A stretch of DNA of 51,548 nt from Lachnospiraceae bacterium FE2018 (GCA_000702845.1 JNKK01000019.1:1-51548); one strand, 5' to 3'. Counted from the first letter of the stretch, positions 26,498-36,186 are shown. Made by a program: numbers and translations. The notes: generated from the letters alone by a model not told the origin.

Positions 26498-27322
26498 TTA
26501 TGCTTCAACTAAAAAAGAATAACCGGCCACACGTATCACACTGCCTGCTCCGATCGGTATTTCTGTATTCGGCGTGAGCTTTGTATCGTTCAGCCAGGTT
26601 CCTGATTCATGTTCCAGCGCCATGACATAGAAGCTGATGTCATTCCAGCCGATCACCACATGAACCGCTCCAACGTCTTCATCTTCCAGTACAGCATCTG
26701 AAAGATTCTCATCTGATCCGATCCGGAACAGTTCCGTCCCGATAGAAAATTCCATGCCGACAGCCTTATCCATGCCGATCAGACGGATTGTTTCACTTTG
26801 CATCGGAATCCGCTTGTCAAGCGTCTCTTTCAGAAGATTCCAGTTTCCCATGTCCTGTGTTTTCTGGTACTCGATCTGACGGATAATGGTTTCCCCGCCT
26901 TCTACACGTTCCAGCATTTCTTCCAGAAGGGCATAAATGCGCCGGACGTAGATCCCGCTGTTTTTCACAGCTTCATCCGGCAAAATCGGCATATAGAGCA
27001 GCCGCAGGGCGCCGGTCTCCTGCATCAGATAAATCGCATCCATATCCCACACCATATTCTCCAGTGTGATTGCAGGAATATTCTCAAGCGTCATCACTTC
27101 ATCCAGAAGATTCTTGGCTGTCTGACATACTTCATCCAGCGTGAGCTGCGGAAGCAGCATGCTGATCGGACTGCAGTTTTCCGGAAAAAATGCCAGTTTG
27201 ATTCTGTCATTAAAATGAATCCATCTGCAGGGAAGCAGCGTTTCCTGGACGTCATTGTTCATATACGAAACCTGTTCCGGGTCCAGAACGCTCTCGCTGT
27301 TTAGCAGAAATTCTCTCATCAT
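26498..27322 (-). CDS. FHA-domain protein with N-terminal DUF6382-like domain
   Basis: 274 residues. About 1-170 match the domain (DUF6382 type) that in Clostridia precedes FHA domains: FNDRIKLAFFPENC, LENMVWDMDAIYLM, RLLYMPILPDE. The C-terminal 75 residues form an FHA fold: FRIGSDENLSDAVLEDEDVG, VHVVI, and SGTWLNDTKL. The phosphothreonine site seems partly changed: the Ser-Arg before His reads Gly-Ala, and the usual Asn of NGT is Ser; the first Arg is kept. AAGGAG precedes the ATGATG start. It has its own promoter at 27357-27385 and is followed by the TadZ-like gene. Role unknown; likely an adaptor. Confidence 0.8.
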   Translation of the reverse strand: MMREFLLNSESVLDPEQVSYMNNDVQETLLPCRWIHFNDRIKLAFFPENCSPISMLLPQLTLDEVCQTAKNLLDEVMTLENIPAITLENMVWDMDAIYLMQETGALRLLYMPILPDEAVKNSGIYVRRIYALLEEMLERVEGGETIIRQIEYQKTQDMGNWNLLKETLDKRIPMQSETIRLIGMDKAVGMEFSIGTELFRIGSDENLSDAVLEDEDVGAVHVVIGWNDISFYVMALEHESGTWLNDTKLTPNTEIPIGAGSVIRVAGYSFLVEA

Positions 27323-27356
27323 CTTCTCCTTGTGTGATTCGCTTCAGTCCGTCACT

Positions 27357-27385
27357 ATTATATCGGAAATCCATAAATATGTCCA
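27357..27385 (-). promoter_or_regulatory. Promoter of the FHA-TadZ pair
   Basis: Minus-strand -35 TGGACA (27380-27385), 17-bp spacer, perfect -10 TATAAT (27357-27362), beginning two bases after the T-run of the ftsZ terminator. Confidence 0.88.
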
Positions 27386-27386
27386 C

Positions 27387-27420
27387 AAAAAGGCCAGACC
27401 CGTAAACAGGTCTGACCTTT
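27387..27420 (-). terminator. ftsZ terminator
   Basis: Stem AAAGGTCAGACC / GGTCTGGCCTTT on the minus strand (one G-T or mismatch pair) around an 8-nt loop, then a T-run. 22 bp after the ftsZ stop; it closes the division cluster. Confidence 0.85.
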
Positions 27421-27441
27421 CACTCCCATTATCATTCTGTG

Positions 27442-28605
27442 TCAGCTGCGGTTTTTCAGGAAATCCGGAATCTGAATGTCTTTCTTCGGTGCTGCATTTC
27501 CAACAGAAGAGCTTTTTGGTGCGCTGCTCTGCGGCTGTGCCTGAGATGAAGGCATCTGGAATGACGGCATCTTAAATCCCGCACTTGCAAATGCATTCTT
27601 TTTGGTCTCTTCCTTCTGTCTTCTGGTACCTTCTACACTTGGTTCTCTTGTTGTTGCCTCATCCAGTCCTGTCGCAATGACTGTGATCGTTGCAGCATCT
27701 GTCTGAGAATCATCATACATAGCGCCGAAGATGATATTTGCATCGGAGCCGGCCAGATTCTGTACATAGCTTGCAGCATCATTTGCGTCCATAAGGCTGA
27801 TATCACCGGAGATATTGATGATAACATGAGAAGCACCTTCGATCGTTGTCTCAAGCAGCGGGCTTGCAACCGCTTCCTGCACAGCCTCCAGTGCCTTGTC
27901 GTCTCCCTTGGCGGAACCGATACCAATATGTGCAACGCCCTTGTCTTTCATGACAGTCTGGACATCTGCAAAGTCCAGATTGATCAGTGCAGGCAGATTA
28001 ATCAGGTCTGTAATACCCTGAACAGCCTGCTGCAGCACTTCATCAGCCTTCTTCAGTGCTTCCGGCATCGTTGTTCTGCGATCCACGATTTCCAGAAGTT
28101 TATCATTCGGAATAACAATCAGTGTGTCAACCGATTCTTTCAGGCGCTCAATTCCCGCAAGCGCGTTGTTCATGCGCTGTCTTGCCTCAAACCGGAACGG
28201 CTTCGTAACAACACCGACAGTAAGAACACCCATCTCTTTTGCAATGGAAGCCACGATCGGAGCCGCACCGGTACCTGTTCCGCCGCCCATACCGCAGGTA
28301 ACAAATACCATATCTGCACCTTCAAGAAGCTGGCGGATCTCATCACTGCTCTCTTCGGCAGCTTTCTCGCCAACCTCAGGCTTTGCACCGGCACCAAGTC
28401 CCTTGGTGATCTTCTCGCCAATCTGCAGTACCATCGGTGCTTTACACATGGAAAGTGCCTGTTTATCTGTATTTACAGCGATAAACTCAACGCCGCCAAT
28501 CGCTTCGTCAACCATCCGGTTCACAGCGTTTCCGCCGGCACCGCCGACTCCGACAACAATAATCTTTGCAGCGCTTTCCGCTTCATTTGTCATAATCTCT
28601 AACAC
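27442..28605 (-). CDS. ftsZ: Cell division protein FtsZ
   Basis: Tubulin-like GTPase that forms the Z ring; 387 residues. Visible: [13 protein letters not shown], the tubulin signature [10 protein letters not shown] near residue 110, the T7 loop [11 protein letters not shown], a Pro/Ser/Gln-rich linker (about 325-370) and the C-terminal anchor peptide IPDFLKN. The start is a GTG at 28605 with AGGAGG seven bases upstream, better placed than the ATG four codons in. It has its own promoter at 28677-28705, so it can be made apart from the upstream cluster. No ftsA precedes it; membrane anchoring must come from another protein, such as a SepF encoded elsewhere. Confidence 0.98.
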   Translation of the reverse strand: MLEIMTNEAESAAKIIVVGVGGAGGNAVNRMVDEAIGGVEFIAVNTDKQALSMCKAPMVLQIGEKITKGLGAGAKPEVGEKAAEESSDEIRQLLEGADMVFVTCGMGGGTGTGAAPIVASIAKEMGVLTVGVVTKPFRFEARQRMNNALAGIERLKESVDTLIVIPNDKLLEIVDRRTTMPEALKKADEVLQQAVQGITDLINLPALINLDFADVQTVMKDKGVAHIGIGSAKGDDKALEAVQEAVASPLLETTIEGASHVIINISGDISLMDANDAASYVQNLAGSDANIIFGAMYDDSQTDAATITVIATGLDEATTREPSVEGTRRQKEETKKNAFASAGFKMPSFQMPSSQAQPQSSAPKSSSVGNAAPKKDIQIPDFLKNRS

Positions 28606-28676
28606 AGCTGTTCCTCCTGTATTTTCAAAAGCTTATTTGCTCATCAGTTCATTGTAAATAAAACTACACCATTCCT

Positions 28677-28705
28677 ATAATATAATTTCTTAACCGAATT
28701 ATCAA
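28677..28705 (-). promoter_or_regulatory. ftsZ promoter
   Basis: Minus-strand -35 TTGATA (28700-28705), 17-bp spacer, -10 TATTAT (28677-28682), about 70 bp ahead of the GTG start. Confidence 0.83.
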
Positions 28706-28715
28706 CCTATTTTTT

Positions 28716-29645
28716 TCAGGAAGCTGTGTTCTTATCCCTGTCAAATATAATATTCTGTGTATCTTTTGCGTAATCTTCCAGATGAAGGACGCCTGAAAGG
28801 CCTTCCAGTTCCGGCAGAATCGCCGCGACACGCGACAGTTTTTCTTCCAGCAGTGAGTCTGTTCCGATCTGAATCCGCACACTGTCATAGTGCAGCGTCA
28901 TGGTATTGTCTTCTGCAACTTCTACATAATCAGGTTCGATCCCGAATTTATCGATCAGTTTTGTCAGCGAGAGAATTGTCTGGAATACAGCGGGGTTCTT
29001 TACTTTCAGAATGCCGCCCACCTGAATATTGGACGCTCCCAGTCCTTCGATCTTCGGTACATCGGTCAGTGCAGGTCTGAATTCCGTGTCTGAACTGTTA
29101 TGAGACGCTTTCTCGACTGTGGCAGTTTCCTGGCTGATACCTGTTTCACCCGGTACGCCGCGCGTATCTGTTTCCGCGTCCCCTTCTGAAGCTGAAGACA
29201 GAACATTTACGTCTTTTTCTGTCTCTTCCGCCTGATTTACCTGTTCTTTCTCTGCCGCTTTCACATCCTGTTCTGCAATTGCTTCCAGTACAAGACCGTC
29301 TTTGTCAAAGTAATAATTCGTTCCCTTTTCATTCAGATATCCGATCGGATACTTCTCCTGAACCTCCAGACGCAGCCGGTTCCGGTCCAGATATTTAACC
29401 TGGACCGACTCCACAAAAGCAACATCCGGATATACCGTTTTGTTCAGCAGTGACATCAGAACCGAATTGTAGGATACCGGTCCTTTCAGTGTCATCTCCG
29501 AAATCTGTCCGGCGGAATATCTGGTATTACCGACCACTTCTACATCCGTGACATAGAAGAGGCCGAAAAAAACCGCTGCAGCAGCAAGTATTACCACCAG
29601 AAACACCAAAAAGCTCCGCAGCAGTCTTCTCCCCTTATGTTTCAT
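28716..29645 (-). CDS. ftsQ: Division protein FtsQ/DivIB with a disordered insert
   Basis: 309 residues. Short basic cytoplasmic N-terminus, one membrane helix (about 8-30), a POTRA domain (TDVEVVGNTRYSAGQISEM..., about 33-100) and the beta domain. The beta domain is split at YYFDKDGLVLEAIAEQ by some 75 polar residues rich in Glu, Ala, Thr and Ser (about 130-205) before resuming at VPKIEGLG. Usual DivIB proteins have only a few residues here. FtsQ bridges FtsL and FtsB at the divisome. It follows murD by 28 bp, with no ftsW or murG between. Confidence 0.9.
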   Translation of the reverse strand: MKHKGRRLLRSFLVFLVVILAAAAVFFGLFYVTDVEVVGNTRYSAGQISEMTLKGPVSYNSVLMSLLNKTVYPDVAFVESVQVKYLDRNRLRLEVQEKYPIGYLNEKGTNYYFDKDGLVLEAIAEQDVKAAEKEQVNQAEETEKDVNVLSSASEGDAETDTRGVPGETGISQETATVEKASHNSSDTEFRPALTDVPKIEGLGASNIQVGGILKVKNPAVFQTILSLTKLIDKFGIEPDYVEVAEDNTMTLHYDSVRIQIGTDSLLEEKLSRVAAILPELEGLSGVLHLEDYAKDTQNIIFDRDKNTAS

Positions 29646-29673
29646 GAAACCTTAACCCCTCATAATTTTCCTG

Positions 29674-31044
29674 CTAATCGGGCAGCCGGTCAGCATATGC
29701 CCGGAAGAGGTCTCCGCGTTCTTCGTAATTCCTGAACTGTCCCCAGCTTGCACAGGCCGGTGACAAAAGCACTGCATCTCCCTCCTCTGCACGTTCCGCG
29801 CAGGTATGCACTGCTTCTTCCAGGTTATCGCACAGCAGAATATGATCTTCCGGGAATCCGCATTGTTTTGCGGTTTCCGCAATTTTTTCTCTTGTCTGTC
29901 CGATCAGAACCAGATACCGGACTTTCCCCTCAAAAGAACGGATCCATTCATCGTAAACAGATTCCTTGTCATAGCCTCCGCCGATCAGAAGCGTCGGACG
30001 GTTCATCGCCCGGATCGCCTTAATTGCGGCGTCAGGATTGGTTCCCTTGGAATCATTGTAATACCTGACACCACGTTTCTCTCCGACGAACTCAATCCTG
30101 TGTGCCACACCTTTAAATGCCTTACAGCTTTTACGTATCTGTTCCATCGGAACACCCGCAAAATCAGCCAGCGCAATGGCACACATATAATTCTCGTGGT
30201 TATGCGTACCCAGAAGCTGCAGCTCATCGGTACGAACCACCTGAATGTCACGTTTATCATCTCTGAGACGGATGACACCATCTTCGAGAAAGATGCCTTT
30301 TTCCAGTGCTCTTGCGCTGGAAAAATACAGAACCTTACAGGGCGCATTCTCTCCGAATTTCCGCAGCACATCATCCTCATAATTCAGAACACACAGATCT
30401 TCGCCGGACTGGTTTTCCGCAATCCGCTCTTTGACCCGGATGTACTCTTCCATTGTATGATGCCGGTTCAAATGATCTTCTGTGATATTGGTTATCACAG
30501 ACCCTGCCGGATGGAAAGTATCGATTGTTTCAAGCTGAAAGCTGCTGATTTCAGCAACGGTCCACGCCTGATCCGACAGATCTGCCACAGCATCCGTATA
30601 CGGATCCCCGATATTTCCCACAACTGAGACTTCCGGGTAAAAGGCAGACATGATTTCCCCGAGCAGTGTGGTTGTCGTTGTCTTGCCATTTGTTCCTGTG
30701 ATTGCCAGAACGTTTCCGCTTCCAACCCGGAATGCAAGTTCAATCTCACTCCAGACCGGAATACCGCTGTCCCGGAACCGGATAACGACAGGTATATCGC
30801 ACGGAACGCCCGGACTCATTACAACCAGGTCCGTCCGGCTGATCTTTTCTTCTGTGAGTTCACCCAGCACGATCTCGGTATCCGTTCCGATCGCCGCCTG
30901 AATCGCATCTGTATCCTGATCGGTTTTCTGATCATACAGATATGGTATTGCGCCGATTCTGTGGAGCAGTCTGCAGGCAGCTGTCCCGCTCTTTCCTGCT
31001 CCGAACACAAGTACCCGTTTTCCCTCCATATGATGTACCTTCAT
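29674..31044 (-). CDS. murD: UDP-N-acetylmuramoyl-L-alanine:D-glutamate ligase
   Basis: Adds D-Glu to UDP-MurNAc-L-Ala in the cytosol; 456 residues. N-terminal Rossmann VLVFGAGKSGTAACRLL, the ATP loop ITGTNGKTTTTTLLGE, the Mur ligase ITEDHLNRHHTMEEY block with its Mg/carbamyl-Lys surroundings, FKGVAHRIEFV, and NDSKGTNPDAA are all present. Start at 31044 with AAAGGA upstream; a longer frame would run back into mraY. Lies 14 bp after mraY in the cell-wall cluster. Confidence 0.96.
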   Translation of the reverse strand: MKVHHMEGKRVLVFGAGKSGTAACRLLHRIGAIPYLYDQKTDQDTDAIQAAIGTDTEIVLGELTEEKISRTDLVVMSPGVPCDIPVVIRFRDSGIPVWSEIELAFRVGSGNVLAITGTNGKTTTTTLLGEIMSAFYPEVSVVGNIGDPYTDAVADLSDQAWTVAEISSFQLETIDTFHPAGSVITNITEDHLNRHHTMEEYIRVKERIAENQSGEDLCVLNYEDDVLRKFGENAPCKVLYFSSARALEKGIFLEDGVIRLRDDKRDIQVVRTDELQLLGTHNHENYMCAIALADFAGVPMEQIRKSCKAFKGVAHRIEFVGEKRGVRYYNDSKGTNPDAAIKAIRAMNRPTLLIGGGYDKESVYDEWIRSFEGKVRYLVLIGQTREKIAETAKQCGFPEDHILLCDNLEEAVHTCAERAEEGDAVLLSPACASWGQFRNYEERGDLFRAYADRLPD

Positions 31045-31058
31045 AGCCAGTCCTTTCT

Positions 31059-32015
31059 TTAAATGGCATGGATCATACCGATCATTGCCAGAATCACCGT
31101 AATAATCGTAAAAGTTGTCACAATACGGGTCTCTGACCAGTCGCATAGTTCAAAATGATGATGGATCGGTGTCATTTTGAAGATGCGTTTTCCATGTGTC
31201 AGCTTGAAATAAGAGACCTGAAGGACAACGGATATCAGTTCCATTGCATAGATAAAGCCGACAATCAGTATAAACAGCGGCATGTGCAGAACATAGGCAA
31301 TTCCTGCCACAAAACCACCCAGCGCAAGAGAACCCGTGTCTCCCATAAAGATCTTTGCCGGATAGGCATTATAAAGAAGAAATCCCATCAGTGCTCCGAT
31401 AACTGCACCCGCAACAGGTGATACCCCTGAATGCATCCTGATTGCGGCGATCATAAAGAAAAGCGCGACAAAGATCGTCACGGATGATGCGAGACCATCC
31501 AGTCCGTCTGTAAAATTCACACCGTTTACAGTGGCAAGCACCGCCACAAACAGCAGTGGAACTGCGAGCCATCCGATGTCATACAGTCTGCCGCCTCCGA
31601 AAGGAAGCATCAGTTCCAGCGAAATCCCCTGAACGCGGAGAATCACCCAGAAGATGATGGTTGAAGCAAACTGCAGCACAAGCTTCTGTTTCGGCAGAAG
31701 CCCGTCTGAGCGACGCAGAACAACTTTCAGATAATCATCCAGAAAACCAATGATCCCGAACGCCACCGTCAGAAATAGCACCGGCAGGATTTCTTTTCTT
31801 CCCTTAAGAAAAATCAGAGATGTAATAATAATACCTGCCAGAATCATCAGACCGCCCATTGTCGGGGTGCCTGCTTTTTTCAGATGTGCAGCTACACCTT
31901 CTTCACGCTCGGTCTGCGCTGCTTTCAGCCGCCTCATTTCTTTAATAACAAACGGGCCTGCACCCGCGCTGATCGCAAATGAAATAATAACCGGTAACAC
32001 AATCTGCAGTTCCAT
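31059..32015 (-). CDS. mraY: Phospho-N-acetylmuramoyl-pentapeptide transferase
   Basis: Integral membrane enzyme making lipid I from UDP-MurNAc-pentapeptide and undecaprenyl phosphate; about 318 residues, ten hydrophobic segments. Conserved motifs: GTPTMGGLMI, FGIIGFLDDYLKV (the metal-binding Asp pair), NFTDGLDGLA, GDTGSLALGG and the TPIHHHFE loop near the C-terminus. Two ATGs are close: 32021 has GAGG too near, 32015 has it eight bases away and is preferred. Four to ten bases after the PBP gene. Confidence 0.97.
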   Translation of the reverse strand: MELQIVLPVIISFAISAGAGPFVIKEMRRLKAAQTEREEGVAAHLKKAGTPTMGGLMILAGIIITSLIFLKGRKEILPVLFLTVAFGIIGFLDDYLKVVLRRSDGLLPKQKLVLQFASTIIFWVILRVQGISLELMLPFGGGRLYDIGWLAVPLLFVAVLATVNGVNFTDGLDGLASSVTIFVALFFMIAAIRMHSGVSPVAGAVIGALMGFLLYNAYPAKIFMGDTGSLALGGFVAGIAYVLHMPLFILIVGFIYAMELISVVLQVSYFKLTHGKRIFKMTPIHHHFELCDWSETRIVTTFTIITVILAMIGMIHAI

Positions 32016-32025
32016 GCTCATATCC

Positions 32026-34143
32026 TCATTCTGTCAATGCCTGTTCTTCATTGGTCAGACCTTCAGAGAAGACGCCTTCCTCCTCTTCCGTTTCCTCATC
32101 ATAGGACTCTTCCGATATTTCCGTATCTTCTTCAGATGTATCTTCCTCATAGGTAAGATGCAGAGGTTCCGGAAGTTCCATATCAGCCAGCGCCTTCTCG
32201 TCGCTGTCATCATCCGCTTCGTCTCCGGTCAGTTCCTGATCCGGGAAGATGTTCATATAGGGCAGCAGTTCCGTGAAAATCTGTTTTGCGACAGCTGAAG
32301 CATAAATACTTGAATCCTGTTCCTCCGCATTCGGCTCATCCACTACGACATAAACCAGTACCTGCGGGTTTTCAACCGGTACATATCCGGCAAATGATAA
32401 AACGTAACGTTCTTCACTGCGCGGAATTTTCTGTGCGGTGCCGGTCTTTCCACCCATGCTGTATCCGTCGACCTTTGCACGGTACCCTGTACCGCCGGGT
32501 TCGCATACACTTGCAAGTGCCCTGCGCAGTTCGGTGCTGACCGACTGTGAAATAACACGTTTCTTTACGGTCGGCTCAATCGTACTGACAACAGATCCCG
32601 AACTGTCGGTAATCTGGCTTACCACGTGCGGCTTATAATAATTCCCGCCGTTAATAACAGCCGCAAAAGCCGCCGCATGCTGAATCATCGTACAGGTGAT
32701 ACCCTGTCCGAATGATGCTGTTGCAAGTTCAACCGGTCCCATCGCATCTTCCGAGAAGAGAACACCTTCTCCCTCTCCGGGCAGATCAATTCCGGTTCTG
32801 GAGCCGAAATTAAACAGTTTCTGATAGCGGATCAGCTGCTCTGAACCAATCAGATCTGCAATCTGCATCAGCGCGTCATTGCAGGAATACTTAAGCGCTT
32901 CCTCAATATCTTCCGCACCATGTGTATCCGTACAGTGAATATCCGTATCTACAACATGCTGTGCACCGTCACAGTAAAATGTCTCATCCTTATCGATCGT
33001 TCCTGTCTCCAGCCCGGCAGAAACCGTGATCGGCTTAATCGTAGAACCCGGTTCATACGTATCGGAAATACAATAATTTCTCCAGATCGCATTCAGATTG
33101 TTGACGACATCTTCATCGCTCATTTTACTGATTGCTTCTTTGGAATAAAACGGTGTAAGGTCTCTCGGATTATTCAGGTCGTACCAGTCAAGAGAATCCA
33201 TCCCGAGAATCTCTCCGTTATTCGGATCCATTACAAGAATCCCGAGATTTTTGGCGCTTCGCACACCTTCCTGTCCCTGCGAAATCCAGAGATTGAAATC
33301 CTCAATAACCGAGCGGATGATCTGCTGAATATTGGCATCCAGCGTCGAAACAACATTTTTCCCGTCTTTTGCCGGAATAATATTCTGTTCAACATCCTCA
33401 TCCGAATTATAATATCCATACTGCCGTCCGTTGACACCGCTTAAGATATCCGAGTAGTATCCTTCGATTCCCCAGTCGGCCTGATTGTCCGCATATGTAA
33501 AACCGATTGTATCGCAGGCCAGTGAATCCAGCGGATATACCCGCTGCCAGGTATCCTCAAACCAGACACCCTGTACATACAGACGGTCCCTGCGTTCCTC
33601 CTTGCTCAGCTCTTTGTTCTTTTCACTGTCAAGATCACAGTATTCCTCGAATGCTTTTTTCTCTGTGATCGAAATATTCTGTGCGAGGATCTGGTACTGG
33701 GAATCTTTTGTTTCCTCACTGTCCAGCAGCGAACGAACTACATTTTCCCTGATGTGAAGCACATTCTTCAAAGCCTTAACGGTCGGCTCATAATATCTCT
33801 TTTCTTCCTCTCCTGTCAAGGTCTTAATTGTATCATTCACAACTTTGCAGTCCAGAATCACATTGTAAACCTTCTCGCTGGTGGCCAGAATGGTTCCGTT
33901 CCGGTCCAGAATATCACCCCTGCGAAACGGGATCGTTCTGCTCTCATAGCGCTGCTGCGCCTGACTGAGAACGATTCTGGAATATTTTTCACCCTGTGTA
34001 ACGTTGATATAGGTGATTCTTCCGGCTAAACCGACTAAAGCCAGTATGACTATTAAAAATAGTCCTACCAGCTTTCTGCTTGTTTTTCCTCCTGCTTTTT
34101 GAATCTGCCGCCCGCGGCGGGACGGCTTTCTGCTGCTGTTCAC
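32026..34143 (-). CDS. Class B penicillin-binding protein (FtsI/SpoVD type) with acidic tail
   Basis: 705 residues, the septal transpeptidase of the cluster. One N-terminal membrane helix (about 25-45), a pedestal domain (RRGDILDRNGTILATS), then the transpeptidase with EPGSTIKP (SxxK serine), YSCNDA (SxN) and GGKTGTAQ (KTG). Instead of PASTA domains it ends in about 75 highly acidic residues rich in Glu, Asp and Ser (from about 630). The start is a GTG at 34143 with GAGG seven bases upstream. Position after ftsL suggests the vegetative FtsI role, but a sporulation SpoVD role cannot be excluded by sequence alone. Confidence 0.93.
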   Translation of the reverse strand: MNSSRKPSRRGRQIQKAGGKTSRKLVGLFLIVILALVGLAGRITYINVTQGEKYSRIVLSQAQQRYESRTIPFRRGDILDRNGTILATSEKVYNVILDCKVVNDTIKTLTGEEEKRYYEPTVKALKNVLHIRENVVRSLLDSEETKDSQYQILAQNISITEKKAFEEYCDLDSEKNKELSKEERRDRLYVQGVWFEDTWQRVYPLDSLACDTIGFTYADNQADWGIEGYYSDILSGVNGRQYGYYNSDEDVEQNIIPAKDGKNVVSTLDANIQQIIRSVIEDFNLWISQGQEGVRSAKNLGILVMDPNNGEILGMDSLDWYDLNNPRDLTPFYSKEAISKMSDEDVVNNLNAIWRNYCISDTYEPGSTIKPITVSAGLETGTIDKDETFYCDGAQHVVDTDIHCTDTHGAEDIEEALKYSCNDALMQIADLIGSEQLIRYQKLFNFGSRTGIDLPGEGEGVLFSEDAMGPVELATASFGQGITCTMIQHAAAFAAVINGGNYYKPHVVSQITDSSGSVVSTIEPTVKKRVISQSVSTELRRALASVCEPGGTGYRAKVDGYSMGGKTGTAQKIPRSEERYVLSFAGYVPVENPQVLVYVVVDEPNAEEQDSSIYASAVAKQIFTELLPYMNIFPDQELTGDEADDDSDEKALADMELPEPLHLTYEEDTSEEDTEISEESYDEETEEEEGVFSEGLTNEEQALTE

Positions 34144-34168
34144 ATCAACACCTCAGTATGACAGCAAT

Positions 34169-34723
34169 TCACGGCACATTGGTGTACTGCCGGACATAAC
34201 TGTTTTCATCGGTACTATAATAACGGATCTGGGATTCGGAAGGATAATGCATATCCAGCCGGTTGATCGCCGCATCACGCACTTCGTCCATAGTCACAGA
34301 TGCCATTGCCTTCTTATAATAGGCGTCGTTGTCTGCCTTCATCTGTGACAAATTGCTTTCCATCACTGCAATTTTGACGGACTGTGTCGTCAGCTGCGAC
34401 TTCAGCTGGAGAAACTGAATGCAAAAAAACACCGTCACAATACAGACAATCCCCAGAAATACGACATAACCGGCGCTGACTCTCTGCGCGCGTACGCGGC
34501 TTCGCGCTGAAGCCCGGTTCCGTGTCTGCGGCCGCTGATTCTGACGTGCTTTTCCGGCATTCTTCCGCTGTCCGGTCTTTCTCTGCCTGCCTGGCGCCTG
34601 CCATTCTTCCGGATACTCCCACTCCGGCTTGCGAACAGCATTGCCATCCTCGTAATTATAACGCATCTGCCTGTTTTTATAAAGATCCGATCTTGAATTT
34701 ACCCTTCTTGCTGCCTGCGCCAT
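34169..34723 (-). CDS. ftsL: FtsL-like division protein
   Basis: 184 residues. About 85 cytosolic, strongly basic residues (many Arg, Lys, Gln) precede one membrane helix (about 88-108, VFLGIVCIVTVFFCIQF) and a coiled-coil stretch (LQLKSQLTTQSVKIAVMESNLSQMKADND), the plan of FtsL. Sequence identity in this family is always low, so the call rests on topology and place between rsmH and the septal PBP. AGGG precedes the ATG. It should pair with DivIC/FtsB and FtsQ. Confidence 0.85.
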   Translation of the reverse strand: MAQAARRVNSRSDLYKNRQMRYNYEDGNAVRKPEWEYPEEWQAPGRQRKTGQRKNAGKARQNQRPQTRNRASARSRVRAQRVSAGYVVFLGIVCIVTVFFCIQFLQLKSQLTTQSVKIAVMESNLSQMKADNDAYYKKAMASVTMDEVRDAAINRLDMHYPSESQIRYYSTDENSYVRQYTNVP

Positions 34724-34793
34724 AATTACCCTGCTGCTTTCCCCGAATCAATGTGCATGCATACCCCTGTTTCATCATGCACGGATCCGTATT

Positions 34794-35741
34794 TTATTTC
34801 TGTATGACCCGCTCAAAAACCCGCAGTTTCGCAGACTTTGCGCGGCTGTTCCCCTCGGTTTCCTCTTCTGTCGGCAGGATCGGTTTCCTTGTCAGCGTGC
34901 GTCCCTTCGGTTTCTTCCCGCACACGCAGACCGGAAACTCCGGCGGACAGGTACATGGATTTTCATTGCGCCGGAACGCCTGTTTGACAATACGGTCCTC
35001 GAGCGAATGAAACGTAATAACACACAGCCTTCCGCCATCATTCAGAAGATCGATCATTCCGTCAAGCGAGTCCTGAAGCACTTCCAGTTCCCGGTTCACT
35101 TCAATCCGGATCGCCTGAAATGAACGCTTTGCAGGATGCCCTTTTTCATTGCGGTACTTTGCCGGAATCGCATTCCGTATGAGATCGGCCAGCTCCCCTG
35201 TCGTCTCAACCTTCCGCGTTTCCCGCTGTTTTACAATCCGGCCTGCGATTCTCCCCGCAAATCGCTCTTCGCCGTATTCCCGCAAAATTCTGGCCAGCTC
35301 CTGCTCGCTGTATGTGTTGATAACATCTGCTGCTGTCAGGGTCTGACGCGTATCCATCCGCATATCAAGCGGCGCATCCGCCCGGTATGCAAATCCCCTT
35401 TCTGCATCGTCGAGCTGATGTGATGATACACCCAGATCCAGCAGAATCCCGTCTACTGACGTGATTCCAAGTTGTTCCAGTTCCGTGACCATGGCGGAAT
35501 AGTTGCTGCGCAAAATCGTTACACGATCCTTAAATTCCTTAAGACGATCCTGTGCAGCAGCTATTGCGTCGCCATCCTGGTCTATTCCGATCAATCTCCC
35601 CTTGTCGGAAAGCAGTCTGCAAACCTCAAGCGCATGGCCGCCGCCGCCGAGTGTCCCGTCGACATAAGTGCCGTCCGGTCTGACATGCAGTGAATCAATC
35701 GTTTCCCGCAGCAATACGGATGTATGCCGGAATTCCATCAT
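34794..35741 (-). CDS. rsmH: 16S rRNA (cytosine1402-N4)-methyltransferase
   Basis: 315 residues. SAM-binding motif [24 protein letters not shown], the RsmH signature [25 protein letters not shown], and the C-terminal [15 protein letters not shown] are visible, as is a Cys-rich [16 protein letters not shown] loop. It methylates C1402 in the ribosomal P site. Start at 35741, the first of two ATGs, with GGGGAG seven bases before; 13 bp after mraZ. Confidence 0.97.
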   Translation of the reverse strand: MMEFRHTSVLLRETIDSLHVRPDGTYVDGTLGGGGHALEVCRLLSDKGRLIGIDQDGDAIAAAQDRLKEFKDRVTILRSNYSAMVTELEQLGITSVDGILLDLGVSSHQLDDAERGFAYRADAPLDMRMDTRQTLTAADVINTYSEQELARILREYGEERFAGRIAGRIVKQRETRKVETTGELADLIRNAIPAKYRNEKGHPAKRSFQAIRIEVNRELEVLQDSLDGMIDLLNDGGRLCVITFHSLEDRIVKQAFRRNENPCTCPPEFPVCVCGKKPKGRTLTRKPILPTEEETEGNSRAKSAKLRVFERVIQK

Positions 35742-35754
35742 ATCTGTTCTCCCC

Positions 35755-36186
35755 TTACAGACTGATTCCCATCTCTGTAAGCTGCTCAGCAATAGAGTCC
35801 ATGTCATCGTAACTGCTGTTCTCGATCCATTTCTCCTTGCTCCAGACCTCGATTCGGTTCAGGTTGCCTGTCAGAACCACATCTTTTGTCAGACCGGCGT
35901 ATTCCCGCAGTGTCCCCGGTACGAGAATGCGTCCCATTTTGTCCAGCTCACATGTGGCTGCTCCTGCGACGAAGAAGCGCGTAAAGGTACGTGCATTCTT
36001 ACTGGTAAGTGGTAAACTGCGCAGTTTCGATTCAAATTCCTCCCATTCACCGGCAGGGTAAATAGAGAGGCATCCATCCAGCCCCTTCGTCAGAACGAAA
36101 TGATCTCCCAGCTCGTCTCTGAATTTGGATGGAATGATGAGTCTCCCCTTCGTATCAATCGTATGATTGTACTCTCCCATGAACAT
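35755..36186 (-). CDS. mraZ: Transcriptional regulator MraZ
   Basis: 143 residues, with the two SpoVT/AbrB-like halves typical of MraZ, each with the DxxxR motif ([16 protein letters not shown] and [17 protein letters not shown]). MraZ forms a ring that binds repeated TGGKN boxes and represses its own division/cell-wall operon. Exactly such a box array lies upstream (36225-36281). First gene of the cluster. Confidence 0.97.
   Translation of the reverse strand: MFMGEYNHTIDTKGRLIIPSKFRDELGDHFVLTKGLDGCLSIYPAGEWEEFESKLRSLPLTSKNARTFTRFFVAGAATCELDKMGRILVPGTLREYAGLTKDVVLTGNLNRIEVWSKEKWIENSSYDDMDSIAEQLTEMGISL

Noticed and set aside
35290-35375. CATCCGCAT in rsmH as a stray copy of the 86-bp repeat
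   Set aside because: Only nine bases match, inside a coding region, without the partner arm.
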